Source: Sinorhizobium sp. 8-89 (GTDB lineage Bacteria > Pseudomonadota > Alphaproteobacteria > Rhizobiales > Rhizobiaceae). Taken from it: DNA of 64,000 bases. The notes beneath the pieces were generated by a model. The model saw only the letters and a list, made by a program, of their open reading frames with translations, did no database searches and had not been told where the DNA came from. This document shows, one piece after another, positions 35,092-48,894 of this stretch (within the stretch, counting starts at the first letter, position 1; each line of letters starts with the position of its first letter). The position numbers and the translations under genes were made by a program. The DNA lies in NCBI RefSeq assembly GCF_030124325.1, contig NZ_JASKLR010000001.1, positions 832,200 through 896,199 of the forward strand, written 5' to 3'.

Positions 35092-35388
35092 TTATGCGAA
35101 GCGGATGATCGCTACCTCACCCTCCAGTGCGCCCTGGTAGGCAGAGGCGTGCGGCTCTTCATCCGGGATATCCGTCAAGGTTCCGATCTGATCGAGATCC
35201 GCCTGGAGGAAGCCTTCCTCGGCCAGCGCATTGAGTGCCTCGCGCACGGCGGTATCGTCGTCGGGCGCCCGCAGCATCACATGGATGTCGATACCCTCGT
35301 CGTCGCCGTCGGCTTCGTAGGCCTTGCCGATGATGATGAAAACCAGCGGTTCGTCTGGCACATTGTCGTTGTCCGGCGTAACGGGCAT
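35092..35388 (-). CDS. Conserved acidic protein of unknown function
   Basis: The 98-residue product is acidic (Asp/Glu-rich) with a likely alpha/beta fold: PLVFIIIGKAYEADGDDE, then GIDIHVMLRAPDDDTAVREALNALAEEGF, ending EVAIIRFA. ATG 35388 is chosen because AAAGGACATCCC precedes it. I recall such small proteins next to rpoC in rhizobia but know no function. It is the only minus-strand gene inside the rif-str cluster. Confidence 0.72.
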   Translation of the reverse strand: MPVTPDNDNVPDEPLVFIIIGKAYEADGDDEGIDIHVMLRAPDDDTAVREALNALAEEGFLQADLDQIGTLTDIPDEEPHASAYQGALEGEVAIIRFA

Positions 35389-35963
35389 GGGATGTCCTTT
35401 CGAGTTTTGCTGAGATCTTAGCGCGCTTTTCGACAGCACGCGAAAAAAATAGGGAAAATAGAAATGGCCGTGAGAATCAGTCGACCGGCGTCGCCGACGC
35501 ATGATCGTGGAAAAGATTCAGAAAGAAGTTGCTGATTCCTTAATTGCGAAGGACAATACCGGCGTTAAGGCGCTACCTTTGCGACCGCCACCGGACCGAA
35601 CTGCCGCCAAAGCCTTGTTTTCCAGGCAGGGCAGGGCTGCGCAAGCCAGAATATTTCTTAATTGCCCTTGACGGATGGCCCCGAAATCAGTACACCCCGC
35701 CGCATCGGAGCCCATGTGAGGCTGGCTGGTTCGGAACGTCGCGTTCTGGAGTTCGCCTCAAACAAGGTTCGAAACGCACGCTGAAGACAAAAATGCTGCA
35801 CGCAAGACGCGCGAGATAGTGCGTCCTCTGCTTTTGGTGGGGCCATCTGCGGAAAAGCGGATCGGCCCTCCTTTTGCGCATTTCATAGGCGTTCGAGACC
35901 GCCGGCGACGGCAACGATCCGCCCGAAAGGGTAACGAGACAAGATTTTGCAAGGGATGGTTAC
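35389..35963. other. Intergenic region upstream of the rpsL (str) operon
   Basis: This 575-base region separates the small minus-strand gene from rpsL and must carry the str operon promoter. A CTTGAC box (35667-35672; TTGACG 35668-35673) has a weak -10 candidate TACACC at 35691-35696, 17 bases away. Reading frames here (for example 35544-35819 plus) lack coding character. Confidence 0.5.
35668..35696 (+). promoter_or_regulatory. Candidate promoter of the rpsL operon
   Basis: The -35 CTTGACG fits the rhizobial housekeeping consensus, with correct 17-base spacing, but the -10 TACACC is poor. The transcript would have a leader of about 260 bases. Confidence 0.4.
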
Positions 35964-36335
35964 ATGCCTACCGTAAACCAGCTGATCCGCAAGCCGCGTC
36001 AGGCACAGGTAAAGCGCAACAAGGTTCCTGCTCTGCAGGAAAACCCGCAGAAGCGCGGCGTTTGCACCCGCGTCTACACGACGACCCCGAAGAAGCCGAA
36101 CTCGGCTCTGCGTAAGGTTGCAAAGATCCGCCTGACGAACGGCTTCGAAGTTATCGGCTACATTCCGGGCGAAGGTCACAACCTGCAGGAGCACTCCGTG
36201 GTTATGATCCGCGGCGGCCGCGTAAGGGACCTTCCCGGTGTTCGTTACCACATCATCCGTGGCGTTCTCGATACGCAGGGTGTGAAGAACCGCAAGCAGC
36301 GCCGCTCCAAGTACGGCGCGAAGCGTCCGAAATAA
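35964..36335 (+). CDS. rpsL: 30S ribosomal protein S12 (carries Arg at position 88)
   Basis: S12 shapes the decoding centre and is the classic target of streptomycin-resistance mutations. The 123-residue length and the family sequence ([24 protein letters not shown]) are standard, with Lys43 intact. Residue 88, which is Lys in nearly all bacteria (GGRVKDLPGVRY), is Arg here: codon AGG at 36225-36227 gives [13 protein letters not shown]88R is a known streptomycin-resistance substitution, one base from AAG. It leads the rpsL-rpsG-fusA-tufA group. Confidence 0.98.
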   Translation: MPTVNQLIRKPRQAQVKRNKVPALQENPQKRGVCTRVYTTTPKKPNSALRKVAKIRLTNGFEVIGYIPGEGHNLQEHSVVMIRGGRVRDLPGVRYHIIRGVLDTQGVKNRKQRRSKYGAKRPK

Positions 36336-36380
36336 CATCGCAACCGGCGCCATTTCGCTGGTCAAGTTTTTAAAAGTTGA

Positions 36381-36863
<483 letters not shown>

Positions 36864-36892
36864 CCCGAACACGTCTCGAAAGGCAGTCTCTC

Positions 36893-38992
<2,100 letters not shown>

Positions 38993-39063
38993 CCGGAATA
39001 GCCTCGCGCTGAAACAGAATGAAAAGATTTCCCCTCTAGGGGGCAGAAAACGGAGAGCCGGAA

Positions 39064-40239
<1,176 letters not shown>

Positions 40240-40384
40240 CAAGAAAACGGCTTTGCCGTTTCGGCAGGGACATGGTCGCCCATGTCCCTGCGATTTTTGA
40301 AAGAAGCGGCAGAGCGTAACGAATTCAGAAGTTTAAGTGTGTGCCTTAAGAGGCATACCGGAAACACGAGCAAGGACAAGTCGA

Positions 40385-40693
40385 ATGAACGGCCAGAATA
40401 TCCGCATCCGCCTTAAGGCGTTTGATCACCGGATCCTCGATGCCTCCACGCGCGAAATCGTGTCGACGGCCAAGCGCACCGGTGCGAGTGTGCGCGGGCC
40501 CGTGCCGCTTCCGACCCGGATTGAAAAATTCACGGTCAACCGGTCGCCGCACGTCGACAAGAAGAGCCGCGAACAGTTTGAGATGCGCACGCACAAGCGC
40601 CTTCTCGATATCGTTGATCCGACCCCGCAGACGGTTGATGCGCTGATGAAGCTCGATCTGGCCGCTGGTGTCGACGTCGAGATCAAGCTCTAA
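40385..40693 (+). CDS. rpsJ: 30S ribosomal protein S10
   Basis: S10 is part of the 30S head and also pairs with NusB/NusG in antitermination. The 102-residue protein starts [19 protein letters not shown] and ends VDVEIKL. It opens the S10 gene group; the 145-base gap after tufA may hold a promoter or S10-type leader. Confidence 0.98.
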
Positions 40694-40814
40694 GGTCCGG
40701 CGCAAGCCGAAATAACAAGGAAGGTACGTGGAGTTTTCCAACGGCTTCCAGGAACAGGAAACCGGAAGGTGCAAGAGGCACCGGACGGGAACCCTAAACA
40801 AGAGGCGTGAACCG

Positions 40815-41501
40815 ATGCGTTCAGGTGTGATTGCACAGAAGGTGGGAATGACCCGCGTCTACAACGACGCCGGCGAGCATATCCCGGTAACAGTATTGCG
40901 GCTGGAGAACTGCCAGGTAGTGGCCCACCGCACGGAAGAGAAGAACGGCTATACCGCAGTTCAGCTGGGTGCCGGCCGTTCCAAGGTCAAGAATACGCCG
41001 AAGGCGATGCGCGGCCATTTTGCCGCTGCAAACGTTGAGCCGAAGGCAAAGCTCGTGGAGTTCCGCGTTTCCGCGGACAACATGATCGACGTCGGCTCCG
41101 AGCTGACGGCCAGCCACTTCGTCGCGGGCCAGCTCGTCGACGTGACCGGGACGACGATCGGTAAGGGTTTTGCCGGCGCCATCAAGCGCCATAACTTCGG
41201 CGGTCTGCGCGCCACCCACGGCGTTTCTGTGTCGCACCGCTCGCATGGTTCTACCGGTTCCAACCAGGATCCGGGCCGTGTTTGGAAGGGCAAGCGCATG
41301 GCCGGCCACATGGGCCAGACCCGCGTTACCACCCAGAACCTGGAAGTCGTATCGACGGACGAAGACCGTGGCCTGATCCTGGTCAAGGGTGCAGTCCCCG
41401 GCTCCAAGGGTGCCTGGATCGTCGTTCGCGACGCAATCAAGTCAGGCATTCCGGAAAGCGCTCCGCGCCCCGCCGGCGTGCGCGCCGAAGCATCGAAGTA
41501 A
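40815..41501 (+). CDS. rplC: 50S ribosomal protein L3
   Basis: L3 is an early-assembly protein near the peptidyl transferase centre. The 228-residue sequence [20 protein letters not shown] with the extended loop [33 protein letters not shown] is standard; a conserved Gln in this loop is the PrmB methylation target. ATG 40815 is chosen over an upstream in-frame ATG at 40728 on family length. Confidence 0.97.
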   Translation: MRSGVIAQKVGMTRVYNDAGEHIPVTVLRLENCQVVAHRTEEKNGYTAVQLGAGRSKVKNTPKAMRGHFAAANVEPKAKLVEFRVSADNMIDVGSELTASHFVAGQLVDVTGTTIGKGFAGAIKRHNFGGLRATHGVSVSHRSHGSTGSNQDPGRVWKGKRMAGHMGQTRVTTQNLEVVSTDEDRGLILVKGAVPGSKGAWIVVRDAIKSGIPESAPRPAGVRAEASK

Positions 41502-41513
41502 GGGAGCCGAATT

Positions 41514-42134
41514 ATGGATCTCACCGTCAAAACCCTCGAGGGCAAGGACGCGGGAAAGGTTTCCCTTTCTGACGCCATTTTCGGCCTCGAACCCCGTGAA
41601 GACATCATCGCCCGCGTCGTTCGCTGGCAGCTCGCCAAGAAGCAGCAGGGCACGCACAAGGCAAAGGGCCGCGCAGAAGTTTCGCGCACCGGCGCCAAGA
41701 TGTACAAGCAGAAGGGTACGGGCCGCGCCCGCCACCACTCCGCTCGTGCTCCGCAGTTCCGCGGCGGCGGCAAGGCTCATGGCCCGGTTGTCCGCAGCCA
41801 CGCCCATGACCTTCCGAAGAAGGTCCGTGCGCTCGGCCTGCGCCATGCGCTATCGGCCAAGCTGAAGGCTGAAGAGATCATCGTCGTCGACGATCTCGTC
41901 GCCAAGGAAGCAAAGACGAAGGCTCTCGCCGGCGTATTCGCGTCGCTCGGCCTCACCAATGCTCTGATCATCGGCGGCGCCGAAATCGAGAGCAACTTCA
42001 AGCTCGCCGCCCAGAACATCCCCAACGTGGACGTTCTGCCGGTTCAGGGCATCAACGTTTACGACATTCTGCGCCGCGGCAAGCTCGTGCTTTCCAAGGC
42101 TGCCGTAGAAGCTCTGGAGGAGCGGTTCAAATGA
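41514..42134 (+). CDS. rplD: 50S ribosomal protein L4
   Basis: L4 lines the exit tunnel and, in E. coli, regulates the S10 operon. The 206-residue protein has the tunnel loop [22 protein letters not shown] (about 63-84). Its stop codon overlaps the rplW start by four bases. Confidence 0.97.
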   Translation: MDLTVKTLEGKDAGKVSLSDAIFGLEPREDIIARVVRWQLAKKQQGTHKAKGRAEVSRTGAKMYKQKGTGRARHHSARAPQFRGGGKAHGPVVRSHAHDLPKKVRALGLRHALSAKLKAEEIIVVDDLVAKEAKTKALAGVFASLGLTNALIIGGAEIESNFKLAAQNIPNVDVLPVQGINVYDILRRGKLVLSKAAVEALEERFK

Positions 42135-42424
42135 CGGATCTTCGCCACTACGACGTGATCGTGTCTCCCTCGATCACTGAAAAGTCGACGCTGGTTTCCG
42201 AACAGAACCAAGTCGTCTTCAACGTCGCCAAGGGTGCTTCGAAGCCTGAAATCAAGGCCGCTGTCGAAGCGCTGTTCGGCGTCAAGGTCACGGCCGTGAA
42301 CACGCTCCTCCGCAAGGGTAAGCTGAAGCGTTTCCGCGGTTTTGCCGGGAAGCAGAAGGACGTGAAGAAGGCGATCGTTACGCTCGCCGAAGGTCAGTCC
42401 ATCGACGTCTCCACCGGTCTCTAA
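42131..42424 (+). CDS. rplW: 50S ribosomal protein L23
   Basis: L23 sits at the tunnel exit and docks trigger factor and SRP. The 97-residue protein ([24 protein letters not shown]) overlaps rplD through ATGA, implying translational coupling. Confidence 0.97.
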   Translation: MTDLRHYDVIVSPSITEKSTLVSEQNQVVFNVAKGASKPEIKAAVEALFGVKVTAVNTLLRKGKLKRFRGFAGKQKDVKKAIVTLAEGQSIDVSTGL

Positions 42425-42467
42425 CGGATAGGCCCATTAGGGTAAAAACCCAAAAGGGAACAAGAAA

Positions 42468-43304
42468 ATGGCATTGAAAAGTTTCAATCCGACGACCCCG
42501 AGCCAGCGTCAGCTGGTCATCGTAGATCGGTCCGGCCTCTACAAGGGCAAGCCGGTCAAGGCGTTGACCGAGGGCCTGTCCTCCAAGGGCGGTCGCAACA
42601 ACCTGGGCCGCATCACCGTCCGCTTCCAGGGCGGCGGTCACAAGCGGTCCTACCGTCTGGTCGACTTCAAGCGTCGCAAGTTCGACGTTGAAGGCACGGT
42701 CGAGCGTCTGGAATATGACCCGAACCGCACCGCCTTCATCGCGCTTGTCAACTATGCTGACGGCGAACAGGCCTACATCCTCGCTCCGCAGCGCCTTGCC
42801 GCCGGGGACAAGGTCATCGCTTCGGAGAAGGCCGTTGACGTCAAGCCCGGCAACACGATGCCGCTGCAGTTCATTCCGGTTGGTTCCATCATCCACAACG
42901 TGGAGATGAAGCCGGGCAAGGGCGGCCAGATGGCCCGCTCCGCCGGAACCTACGCGCAGCTCGTCGGCCGCGACCAGGGCATGGCGATCCTTCGCCTCAA
43001 CTCGGGCGAGCAGCGCTTGGTGCACGGCTCTTGCCTTGCTTCGATCGGCGCTGTATCGAACCCCGATCACGGCAACATCAATGACGGCAAGGCTGGTCGT
43101 TCGCGCTGGCGCGGTAAGAAGCCGCACGTTCGCGGCGTCGTCATGAACCCGGTTGACCACCCGCACGGCGGTGGTGAAGGCCGCACCTCCGGTGGCCGTC
43201 ACCCGGTTACCCCGTGGGGTAAGCCGACGAAGGGTAAGCGCACGCGCTCCAACAAGTCGACCGACAAGTTCATCATGCGCTCGCGTCACCAGAAGAAGAA
43301 GTAA
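42468..43304 (+). CDS. rplB: 50S ribosomal protein L2
   Basis: L2 supports subunit joining and peptidyl transfer. The 278-residue sequence includes the highly conserved [31 protein letters not shown] segment (about 222-250) with the functionally critical His. Confidence 0.98.
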   Translation: MALKSFNPTTPSQRQLVIVDRSGLYKGKPVKALTEGLSSKGGRNNLGRITVRFQGGGHKRSYRLVDFKRRKFDVEGTVERLEYDPNRTAFIALVNYADGEQAYILAPQRLAAGDKVIASEKAVDVKPGNTMPLQFIPVGSIIHNVEMKPGKGGQMARSAGTYAQLVGRDQGMAILRLNSGEQRLVHGSCLASIGAVSNPDHGNINDGKAGRSRWRGKKPHVRGVVMNPVDHPHGGGEGRTSGGRHPVTPWGKPTKGKRTRSNKSTDKFIMRSRHQKKK

Positions 43305-43319
43305 GAGAGGAAGTCTCGA

Positions 43320-43598
43320 ATGACTCGTTCAGTATGGAAAGGTCCGTTCGTTGACGGTTATCTTCTCAAGAAGGCTGAGAAGGTCCGGGAAGGCGGTCGT
43401 AACGAAGTGATCAAGATTTGGAGCCGGCGCTCCACGATCCTTCCGCAGTTTGTCGGCCTCACCTTCGGCGTCTACAACGGCAGCAAGCACGTCCCGGTCA
43501 GCGTCAACGAAGACATGGTCGGACATAAGTTTGGTGAATTCTCTCCGACCCGGACCTACTACGGTCATGGCGCGGACAAGAAGGCAAAGAGGAAGTAA
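43320..43598 (+). CDS. rpsS: 30S ribosomal protein S19
   Basis: S19 binds the 30S head with S13. The 92-residue protein reads [18 protein letters not shown] and contains [19 protein letters not shown] and [12 protein letters not shown]. It is two bases ahead of rplV. Confidence 0.98.
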   Translation: MTRSVWKGPFVDGYLLKKAEKVREGGRNEVIKIWSRRSTILPQFVGLTFGVYNGSKHVPVSVNEDMVGHKFGEFSPTRTYYGHGADKKAKRK

Positions 43599-43600
43599 CA

Positions 43601-43990
43601 ATGGGCAAGGCAAAAGCCGAACGCCGGCTGAAGGATAATGAGGCGCAGGCAATTGCGCGCACGATCCGCGTCAGCCCCCAGAAGCTCAACCTCGTTGCTG
43701 CGATGATCCGCGGCAAGAAGGTTGACCGCGCTCTGGCCGAACTCGAGTTCTCGCGCAAGCGCATAGCAGATACCGTTAAAAAGACGCTTGAATCTGCGAT
43801 CGCAAACGCTGAGAACAACCACGATCTCGACGTTGATTCGCTCATCGTCGCAGAAGCTTACGTTGGCAAGTCGATCGTGATGAAGCGCTTCCACGCCCGT
43901 GGTCGCGGCCGTGCATCGCGTATCGAAAAGCCGTTCGCTCACTTGACGATCGTTGTTCGTGAAGTGGAAGCCAAAGGGGAGGCCGCATAA
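43601..43990 (+). CDS. rplV: 50S ribosomal protein L22
   Basis: L22 contributes the beta-hairpin of the exit tunnel narrowing. The 129-residue protein ends in the hairpin [25 protein letters not shown] and a short acidic tail. Its stop overlaps rpsC by one base (TAATG). Confidence 0.97.
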   Translation: MGKAKAERRLKDNEAQAIARTIRVSPQKLNLVAAMIRGKKVDRALAELEFSRKRIADTVKKTLESAIANAENNHDLDVDSLIVAEAYVGKSIVMKRFHARGRGRASRIEKPFAHLTIVVREVEAKGEAA

Positions 43991-44721
43991 TGGGCCAGAA
44001 GATTAATCCGATCGGTTTCCGACTCGGCATCAACCGGACCTGGGATAGCCGTTGGTTCGCGGACAACGCGGAATACGGTCAGCTGCTTCACGAAGACCTG
44101 AAGATCCGTGCATACCTGATGGAAGAGCTGAAGGCTGCCGGTATCGCCAAGGTCGTGATCGAGCGCCCTCACAAGAAGTGCCGCGTCACGATCCACTCGG
44201 CTCGTCCGGGCCTGATCATCGGCAAGAAGGGCGCCGACATCGAAAAGCTGCGCAGGAAGCTTTCCGAGATGACCAACTCCGAAACGCACCTCAACATCGT
44301 TGAAGTTCGCAAGCCGGAAGTTGACGCAACCCTCGTTGCCCAGTCGATCGCTCAGCAGCTCGAGCGCCGTGTGGCTTTCCGCCGTGCGATGAAGCGTGCT
44401 GTTCAGTCGGCCATGCGGCTTGGCGCCGAAGGCATCAAGATCACCTGCGCCGGTCGTCTCGGCGGTGCGGAAATCGCACGTACCGAATGGTACCGCGAAG
44501 GCCGCGTTCCGCTGCACACTCTGCGTGCGGACATCGACTATGGCACGGCCGAAGCGGAAACCGCTTTCGGTATCTGCGGAATCAAGGTCTGGATCTTCAA
44601 GGGCGAAATCCTTGAGCACGATCCGATGGCTTCCGAGCGTCGCGCGACCGAGAGTGACAACCAGGGCCCTGGCAGCCGTGATCGCGACCGCGATCGTGAC
44701 CGCCGTCGTGAAAACGCGTAA
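43990..44721 (+). CDS. rpsC: 30S ribosomal protein S3
   Basis: S3 forms the mRNA entry site with S4 and S5. The 243-residue protein has the KH domain ([20 protein letters not shown], about 71-90) and the S3 C-terminal domain. A charged tail rich in Arg-Asp dipeptides ([15 protein letters not shown]) follows residue 220; such tails vary among alphaproteobacteria. Confidence 0.97.
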   Translation: MGQKINPIGFRLGINRTWDSRWFADNAEYGQLLHEDLKIRAYLMEELKAAGIAKVVIERPHKKCRVTIHSARPGLIIGKKGADIEKLRRKLSEMTNSETHLNIVEVRKPEVDATLVAQSIAQQLERRVAFRRAMKRAVQSAMRLGAEGIKITCAGRLGGAEIARTEWYREGRVPLHTLRADIDYGTAEAETAFGICGIKVWIFKGEILEHDPMASERRATESDNQGPGSRDRDRDRDRRRENA

Positions 44722-44759
44722 CATTCGCGTTTGGCAGCCAATATCGGAGAAGTAAAAAA

Positions 44760-45173
44760 ATGTTGCAGCCAAAGCGTACGAAGTATCGCAAGCAGTTCAA
44801 GGGCCGCATCAAGGGCGTAGCCAAGGGCGGTTCTGATCTCGCCTTCGGCGAATTCGGCCTGAAGGCTCAGGAACCGAACCGCGTCAACGCCCGTGAGATC
44901 GAAGCGGCCCGCCGCGCGATCACCCGCCACATGAAGCGCGCCGGCCGCGTTTGGATACGTGTGTTCCCGGATGTTCCGGTCACCGCCAAGCCGACCGAAG
45001 TCCGCATGGGTAAGGGTAAGGGTTCGGTCGAATACTGGGCATGCAAGGTCAAGCCCGGCCGTATGATGTTCGAGATCGATGGTGTCAGCGAAGAACTCGC
45101 CCGTGAGGCACTTCGTCTTGGCGCTGCCAAGCTCTCTGTCAAGACGCGCTTCGTGCAGCGTATCGCAGAGTAA
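44760..45173 (+). CDS. rplP: 50S ribosomal protein L16
   Basis: L16 organises the A-site of the large subunit. The 137-residue sequence [16 protein letters not shown]...[22 protein letters not shown] is standard. It is 38 bases after rpsC. Confidence 0.98.
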   Translation: MLQPKRTKYRKQFKGRIKGVAKGGSDLAFGEFGLKAQEPNRVNAREIEAARRAITRHMKRAGRVWIRVFPDVPVTAKPTEVRMGKGKGSVEYWACKVKPGRMMFEIDGVSEELAREALRLGAAKLSVKTRFVQRIAE

Positions 45174-45185
45174 GGAGTGAAGCTC

Positions 45186-45386
45186 ATGAAAGCCGCAGAT
45201 GTTCGCGCTCTGAGCGCCGATCAACTCAATGAAGAGCTTGCCAAGCTGAAGAAGGAGCAGTTCAACCTGCGCTTCCAGAAGGCAACCGGCCAGCTCGAGA
45301 AGTCTTCGCGTGTCAACGAAGTCCGCAAGGACATCGCACGCATCAAAACAATTGCCCGCCAGAAGGCGGCAGAAGCCAAGGCCTAA
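45186..45386 (+). CDS. rpmC: 50S ribosomal protein L29
   Basis: L29 is a small two-helix protein at the tunnel exit. The 66-residue form starts at ATG 45186 ([18 protein letters not shown]) with AAGGAG eight bases upstream; an in-frame GTG at 45177 overlaps that site and is rejected. Confidence 0.96.
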   Translation: MKAADVRALSADQLNEELAKLKKEQFNLRFQKATGQLEKSSRVNEVRKDIARIKTIARQKAAEAKA

Positions 45387-45398
45387 GGACCACAAAAT

Positions 45399-45635
45399 AT
45401 GCCGAAACGCATTCTGCAGGGCACCGTCGTAAGCGACAAGAACGACAAGACCATCGTCGTCAGGGTCGAGCGCCGCTTTGCGCACCCGATCCTCCAGAAG
45501 ACCGTCCGTCGTTCCAAGAAGTACAAGGCCCACGACGAGAACAACCAGTACAAGGTCGGCGATGTCGTTTCCATCGAGGAATGCGCGCCGATCTCGAAGG
45601 ATAAGCGCTGGACGGTCGTTTCCGCCCAGGCTTGA
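45399..45635 (+). CDS. rpsQ: 30S ribosomal protein S17
   Basis: S17 is an OB-fold protein of 78 residues ([26 protein letters not shown]). It is the last gene of the S10 group; a terminator-containing gap of 179 bases follows. Confidence 0.98.
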   Translation: MPKRILQGTVVSDKNDKTIVVRVERRFAHPILQKTVRRSKKYKAHDENNQYKVGDVVSIEECAPISKDKRWTVVSAQA

Positions 45636-45652
45636 TTTCTGCAGGTTTTGTC

Positions 45653-45674
45653 CCCGAGACCCTTGCGTCTCGGG
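45653..45674 (+). promoter_or_regulatory. Hairpin downstream of rpsQ
   Basis: An 8-bp stem CCCGAGAC/GTCTCGGG with loop CCTTGC follows the rpsQ stop by 17 bases. No T-run follows directly, so it may protect the 3' end or add to attenuation. Confidence 0.6.
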
Positions 45675-45709
45675 CAAATATCTGTATGAAGCACGCAATT
45701 GAAGCAGAG

Positions 45710-45739
45710 GAACGCTCGAGTCCGGGCGTTCTTTTTGCT
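45710..45739 (+). terminator. Intrinsic terminator or attenuator at the S10/spc border
   Basis: The stem GAACGC/GCGTTC (45710-45731, 10-base loop) is followed by TTTTTGCTTT. It marks the same rpsQ | rplN operon border known in E. coli. Confidence 0.75.
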
Positions 45740-45814
45740 TTGAGATGAGCACAATAAGCCGGGCGAGGGGGTTTCGACCCAACCGGCCTGGTAACAACAA
45801 GAAGGCGACCTGAC

Positions 45815-46183
45815 ATGATTCAGATGCAAACAAACCTCGACGTGGCGGATAATTCCGGCGCACGTCGTGTCATGTGCATCAAGGTGCTGGGCGGCTCCAA
45901 GCGCAAGTATGCGTCGATCGGCGACATCATTGTCGTTTCGATCAAGGAAGCCATTCCGCGCGGCCGCGTGAAGAAGGGTGACGTCATGAAGGCTGTTGTC
46001 GTTCGCACTGCGAAGGACATCCGCCGTCCGGATGGCAGTGTCATCCGCTTCGACACCAACGCAGCCGTTCTTATCGATAACAAGAAAGAGCCGATCGGCA
46101 CCCGTATCTTCGGACCGGTTCCGCGCGAACTCCGCGCCAAGAACCACATGAAGATCATCTCGCTGGCTCCGGAAGTACTCTAA
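45815..46183 (+). CDS. rplN: 50S ribosomal protein L14
   Basis: L14 lies at the subunit interface. The 122-residue protein [28 protein letters not shown] is standard. It opens the spc group after the terminator gap. Confidence 0.98.
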   Translation: MIQMQTNLDVADNSGARRVMCIKVLGGSKRKYASIGDIIVVSIKEAIPRGRVKKGDVMKAVVVRTAKDIRRPDGSVIRFDTNAAVLIDNKKEPIGTRIFGPVPRELRAKNHMKIISLAPEVL

Positions 46184-46197
46184 GGGAGCGTTGAGAG

Positions 46198-46509
46198 ATG
46201 CAAAAGATTCGCAAAGGCGACAAGGTCGTCGTTCTCACCGGTAAGGACAAGGGCCGTACCGGCGAAGTAATTCAGGTCATGCCGAAGGAAGACCGGGCTG
46301 TCGTGCGTGGCGTCAACATGGTGAAGCGTCACCAGCGCCAGACCCAGAGCCAGGAAGCCGGCATCATCAACAAGGAAGCCCCGATTCACCTTTCGAACAT
46401 CGCGGTCGCCGATCCGAAGGACGGCAAGCCGACCCGCGTCGGTTTCAAGATCGATGGTGACAAGAAGGTCCGCGTGGCCAAGCGTTCGGGAGAAGTGATC
46501 GATGGCTAA
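46198..46509 (+). CDS. rplX: 50S ribosomal protein L24
   Basis: L24 is an assembly initiator with a KOW motif ([21 protein letters not shown], about 3-23). The 103-residue frame overlaps rplE by eight bases. Confidence 0.98.
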   Translation: MQKIRKGDKVVVLTGKDKGRTGEVIQVMPKEDRAVVRGVNMVKRHQRQTQSQEAGIINKEAPIHLSNIAVADPKDGKPTRVGFKIDGDKKVRVAKRSGEVIDG

Positions 46510-47059
46510 GACCGCTTATGAGCCGCGGCTCAAGAAGGAATACGTAGAGCGCATCCGCAAGGCGATGCAGGAGAAGTTCTCCTACGCCAACGAAATGCAG
46601 ATCCCGCGTCTCGACAAGATCGTCATCAACATGGGTGTTGGCGAAGCAACGGGCGACTCGAAGAAGCCGTCCGTAGCAGCTGCCGACCTCGCCGCGATTG
46701 CTGGCCAGAAGCCGGTGATCACCCGCGCTCGCAACTCCATCGCCGGCTTCAAGCTGCGCGAAGGCATGCCGATTGGCGCCAAGGTTACCCTGCGCGGCGT
46801 TCGGATGTACGAGTTCCTGGATCGTCTCGTGAACATCGCTCTTCCGCGTGTTCGCGACTTCCGCGGCCTCAATCCGAAGTCCTTCGATGGTCGTGGCAAC
46901 TTTGCCATGGGCGTCAAGGAGCACATTGTGTTCCCTGAGATCAACTACGACAAGGTTGATCAGATGTGGGGCATGGACATCATCGTTTGCACGACGGCAA
47001 CTAACGACGACGAAGCACGCGCTCTGCTTACAGAGTTCAACTTCCCGTTCCGTCAGTAA
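46502..47059 (+). CDS. rplE: 50S ribosomal protein L5
   Basis: L5 binds 5S rRNA in the central protuberance. The 185-residue protein contains [16 protein letters not shown] and [19 protein letters not shown]. Overlap with rplX implies coupling. Confidence 0.98.
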   Translation: MAKTAYEPRLKKEYVERIRKAMQEKFSYANEMQIPRLDKIVINMGVGEATGDSKKPSVAAADLAAIAGQKPVITRARNSIAGFKLREGMPIGAKVTLRGVRMYEFLDRLVNIALPRVRDFRGLNPKSFDGRGNFAMGVKEHIVFPEINYDKVDQMWGMDIIVCTTATNDDEARALLTEFNFPFRQ

Positions 47060-47093
47060 TCCGTAACGACAAGCGTAAAGAAGGATAACTGTT

Positions 47094-47399
47094 ATGGCGA
47101 AAACGAGCGCAGTTGAAAAGAACAAGCGCCGCCGCAAACTGGTTGCCGGGCAGGCCTCCAAGCGTGCCGCTCTCAAGGCAATCATCATGAACCAGTCTCT
47201 GCCGATCGAAGAGCGGTTCAAGGCAACCCTCAAGCTGGCAGAACTGCCACGTGATGGCTCCAAGACCCGCATCCGCAACCGCTGCGAAGTGACCGGCCGC
47301 CCGCGTGCCTATTATCGCAAACTTCGTATGTCGCGTATTGCGCTTCGCGAACTGGGCAATCTCGGCAAGGTGCCGGGCATCGTCAAGTCGAGCTGGTAA
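47094..47399 (+). CDS. rpsN: 30S ribosomal protein S14 (zinc-independent form)
   Basis: S14 is an assembly protein of the 30S head. The 101-residue form has no CxxC zinc pairs (only the single Cys in [16 protein letters not shown]), so it is the long C-minus type. Confidence 0.98.
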   Translation: MAKTSAVEKNKRRRKLVAGQASKRAALKAIIMNQSLPIEERFKATLKLAELPRDGSKTRIRNRCEVTGRPRAYYRKLRMSRIALRELGNLGKVPGIVKSSW

Positions 47400-47411
47400 G
47401 GAGACGGGCAC

Positions 47412-47810
47412 ATGGCAATGACTGATCCCTTGGGCGATATGCTCACCCGTATCCGTAACGGCGCTGCTCGCCGCAAGTCCAGCGTTTCGACGCCGGCTTC
47501 CAAGCTTCGCGCACGCGTTCTGGATGTTCTTCAGGCTGAAGGCTACATCCGCGGATACTCCGAAGTCGAATTCGGCAACGGCAAGTCCGAGCTGAACATC
47601 GAACTGAAATACTACGAAGGCTCGTCCGTGATCCGCGAGATCGCACGCGTCTCCAAGCCGGGCCGCCGGGTGTATGTCTCGGTCAAGTCCATTCCGCAGG
47701 TCGCGAACGGCCTCGGCATCACCATCCTTTCGACCCCGAAGGGCGTGATGGCCGATCATCAGGCACGCGAACAGAATGTTGGTGGCGAGGTTCTTTGCTC
47801 GGTCTTCTAA
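47412..47810 (+). CDS. rpsH: 30S ribosomal protein S8
   Basis: S8 binds the 16S central domain and in E. coli represses the spc operon. The 132-residue protein [17 protein letters not shown]...[10 protein letters not shown] is standard. Confidence 0.98.
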   Translation: MAMTDPLGDMLTRIRNGAARRKSSVSTPASKLRARVLDVLQAEGYIRGYSEVEFGNGKSELNIELKYYEGSSVIREIARVSKPGRRVYVSVKSIPQVANGLGITILSTPKGVMADHQAREQNVGGEVLCSVF

Positions 47811-47850
47811 GGCCGAGCAGGATCTCCATAGCGAACAGACAGGTATAAAA

Positions 47851-48384
47851 ATGTCTCGTATCGGTAAGAAACCCGTTCAAGTTCCGGCAGGCGTCACGGC
47901 TAGCGTTGATGGCCAGAAGGTAACGGCGAAGGGTCCGAAGGGCGAACTGTTCTTCGTCGCAAACGACGAAGTTTCGGTGAAGCTCGAAAACAATGCGGTT
48001 CTCGTTCAGCCGCTCAATGAGAGCAAGGATGCTCGTTCGAAGTGGGGCATGTCCCGCACGATGATCGAGAACATCTTCAAGGGCGTGAAGGACGGTTACG
48101 AGCGGAAGCTCGAGATCAACGGCGTCGGTTACCGCGCGTCCATGCAGGGCAAGAACCTGCAGCTGGCGCTCGGTTTCAGCCACGACGTGGTCTACCAGAC
48201 GCCGGAAGGCATCACGATCGCTGTTCCGAAGCCGACGGAAATCGTCGTCTCCGGCATCAACAAGCAGCAGGTCGGCCAGGTAGCTGCGGAAATCCGCGAA
48301 TACCGTGGCCCCGAGCCCTACAAGGGCAAGGGTGTCAAGTATGCCGAAGAGCGGATTGTCCGCAAAGAAGGCAAGAAGAAGTAA
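47851..48384 (+). CDS. rplF: 50S ribosomal protein L6
   Basis: L6 lies near the sarcin-ricin loop. The 177-residue protein starts [15 protein letters not shown] at ATG 47851 and ends with the conserved [28 protein letters not shown] region. Confidence 0.97.
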   Translation: MSRIGKKPVQVPAGVTASVDGQKVTAKGPKGELFFVANDEVSVKLENNAVLVQPLNESKDARSKWGMSRTMIENIFKGVKDGYERKLEINGVGYRASMQGKNLQLALGFSHDVVYQTPEGITIAVPKPTEIVVSGINKQQVGQVAAEIREYRGPEPYKGKGVKYAEERIVRKEGKKK

Positions 48385-48396
48385 GGATCACGCGAA

Positions 48397-48759
48397 ATGG
48401 CTAGCAGGAAAGATACTCTTGTGCGTCGCGCCAGCCGCGTGCGCCGTCAAATCAAGGCGGTCGCCAACGGCCGTCCGCGCCTGTCGGTTCATCGCTCGTC
48501 GAAGAACATCTACGCGCAGATCATCGATGATGTTGCCGGCAAGACCATTGCCTCCGCATCGACCCTCGACACGGATCTGCGGTCTTCGCTGAAGACCGGC
48601 GCTGATACTGCGGCAGCTACGGCTGTCGGCAAGCTCCTTGCGGAGCGCGCATCCGAGGCGGGCGTCAAGGACGTTGTCTTTGACCGCGGCGCCTTCATCT
48701 ACCACGGCCGCATCAAGGCGCTGGCCGAGGCAGCTCGCGAAGGCGGCCTGAACTTCTAA
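48397..48759 (+). CDS. rplR: 50S ribosomal protein L18
   Basis: L18 binds 5S rRNA. The 120-residue product has an Arg/Lys-rich N-terminus ([27 protein letters not shown]) and ends [26 protein letters not shown]. Confidence 0.98.
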   Translation: MASRKDTLVRRASRVRRQIKAVANGRPRLSVHRSSKNIYAQIIDDVAGKTIASASTLDTDLRSSLKTGADTAAATAVGKLLAERASEAGVKDVVFDRGAFIYHGRIKALAEAAREGGLNF

Positions 48760-48765
48760 GGTTCA

Positions 48766-48791
48766 TCGCCCGGGCAGTCATGTCCGGGCGA
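48766..48791 (+). promoter_or_regulatory. Hairpin between rplR and rpsE
   Basis: An 8-bp GC-rich stem TCGCCCGG/CCGGGCGA with a 10-base loop lies seven bases after rplR in a 135-base gap. It lacks a T-run and may be a processing or attenuation site. Confidence 0.55.
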
Positions 48792-48894
48792 AGACCCGGC
48801 TTCGCAAATCTACCAGCCGCTTCGATTTCCAAGGAAGTGAGGCGGCTTTCGTCAATCTGCCGATTGCACCCGGAAAAGAAAAAGGAAGAGGACA

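Noticed and set aside
35544..35914. Small frames in the rpsL upstream region
   Set aside because: No RBS, no codon bias and no family match; region is better read as promoter and leader.
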